DNA of 44,375 nucleotides from NCBI GenBank assembly GCA_021300535.1, contig JAJTED010000039.1:1-44375 (forward strand), written 5' to 3'. Source of the stretch: Planctomycetaceae bacterium (GTDB lineage: Bacteria > Planctomycetota > Planctomycetia > Pirellulales > UBA1268). The position numbers and the translations under genes were made by a program. Shown here in pieces: positions 44,038-44,375 of this stretch (positions within the stretch are counted from its first letter, which is position 1; every line of letters starts with the position of its first letter). Under the pieces are notes generated by a model that worked only from the letters and a program-made list of their open reading frames with translations, was not told the DNA's origin and ran no database searches.

Positions 44038-44132
44038 GGGTTCAGACCCAAACCTCTCCGCGTTCAATGCGACCCCATGCCATAGGGAGCCTATCGCAGG
44101 GTCTCATGCCCAGGCTCAGGCCCCGGGGCAGC
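44038..44132 (+). repeat. Direct repeat flanking the toxin-antitoxin genes, copy 2
   Basis: Matches 43227-43320, with the identical 26-bp core at 44096-44121. It begins 10 nt after the antitoxin stop. Within it, ATAGG-gag-CCTAT and TGCGA/TCGCA form a small cruciform not preserved in copy 1. Confidence 0.75.
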
Positions 44133-44307
44133 AGGCGAACTCGCTACCCCGGCACCCGAACAGCGTCCTCCTCGGCGTGGTCCCGTACTCCTCGCCCCAG
44201 ACGCTCATCTGTTCGCCGTCCGGGAGCGGCGCCAGATTCTTGAAGAGTTCGCTCCGCTTGAAGGCGAACCGCTCCGTCCCGCGGATAGTGTACGGCAGTT
44301 TACTCAT
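44116..44307 (-). CDS. Small protein of unknown function
   Basis: 63 aa from ATG 44307 (MSKLPYTIRGTERFAFKRSE, then LFKNLAPLPDGEQMSVWGEE, YGTTPRRTLFGCRGSEFACC). Composition is protein-like up to about residue 50; the last residues overlap the end of direct repeat copy 2, so the C-terminus may be replaced by repeat sequence and the gene truncated. No family recognised. The remaining 68 nt to the window edge show nothing I can identify. Confidence 0.45.
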   Translation of the reverse strand: MSKLPYTIRGTERFAFKRSELFKNLAPLPDGEQMSVWGEEYGTTPRRTLFGCRGSEFACCPGA

Positions 44308-44375
44308 GCCGTCCACCTGCCGGTCCGCCCATGGTCGCCGCGGTCACAGGGTTTCCCGCGCGAACCCGCCTCCGC

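Noticed and set aside
43227-44132. Integron attC sites around the toxin-antitoxin genes
   Set aside because: Repeats flank a cassette-like pair, but I find no consistent RYYYAAC...GTTRRRY ends or long imperfect palindrome; GTTGAAT at the antitoxin stop is a coincidence of its last codons and is not present at the other copy.

Overview
The window reads as chromosome of a high-GC Planctomycetota bacterium, most likely a Pirellulales-type lineage. The marker families are planctomycetal cytochrome-c proteins (PSCyt1-DUF1549-DUF1553) paired with a Tat-type DUF1501 protein, a DUF1559 pseudopilin-like protein, a subtilase carrying the LEPR-XLL-like N-terminal motif (LEDRRMLAA), a polyproline WD40 protein and a Lys/Ala-rich histone-H1-like protein. 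I see no rRNA, intact tRNA, CRISPR array or transposase.

Layout. 1-5.7 kb: polymer and carbohydrate catabolism (partial PSCyt1 protein, SGNH/sialate-esterase-like protein, DUF1501 plus PSCyt1-DUF1549-DUF1553 operon). 5.7-7.6 kb: a broken histidine phosphatase downstream of a thioredoxin-trypsin fusion. 7.8-11.6 kb: metG, a chain of intergenic hairpins, a broken universal stress protein gene, and an epmA-like lysyl-tRNA-synthetase paralogue. 11.6-19.4 kb: a tightly coupled leftward operon: WD40 protein, small membrane-anchored protein, thiS, thiG (broken), hisF, a PilT-type ATPase, a GspE-like protein with a degenerate nucleotide site, a CvpA-like membrane protein and a small membrane protein. 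19.5-24.3 kb: a rightward sugar operon (fucose/arabinose-isomerase-like, FGGY kinase, lipoprotein, DUF1559). 24.3-28.4 kb: nadA, a Lys-rich protein, REP-like hairpin repeats, a 3'-5' exonuclease and a Gfo/Idh oxidoreductase. 28.6-35.6 kb: rhomboid protease, a small gene plus nucleotidyltransferase pair, thioredoxin-fold protein, MMPL/HpnN-type exporter, planctomycete hypothetical. 35.7-41.4 kb: secreted subtilase, a heparinase-like gene with a large internal loss, and a trypsin/LamG-like/transglutaminase-like fusion. 41.4-44.4 kb: visibly lower-GC accessory DNA with an AraC regulator, a small ORF, a 3'-half tRNA-Met fragment that looks like an integrase attachment site, and a HigB/HigA-type toxin-antitoxin pair between two copies of a ~94 bp direct repeat.

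The most unusual feature of the window as a whole is that at least seven of about 33 genes lack an internal block, and four of these also change reading frame at the join: histidine phosphatase, trypsin-like domain, universal stress protein, ThiG, the 133-aa anchored protein, the sugar isomerase and the heparinase-like protein. Outside each join the coding sequence is well preserved, with no scattered stops. This looks either like recent small deletions at microhomology or like joins made by a short-read gap-closing assembler. It should be resolved before any of these genes is interpreted.

Translational coupling is frequent: ATGA or GTGA overlaps occur at 10671, 12885, 14699, 16694, 17767, 21183 and 23309. 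Candidate promoters share a TATAGT/TATACT-type -10 box, several of them divergent, and at least two starts (nadA and 29761) lie so close to the -10 box that their transcripts would be leaderless.
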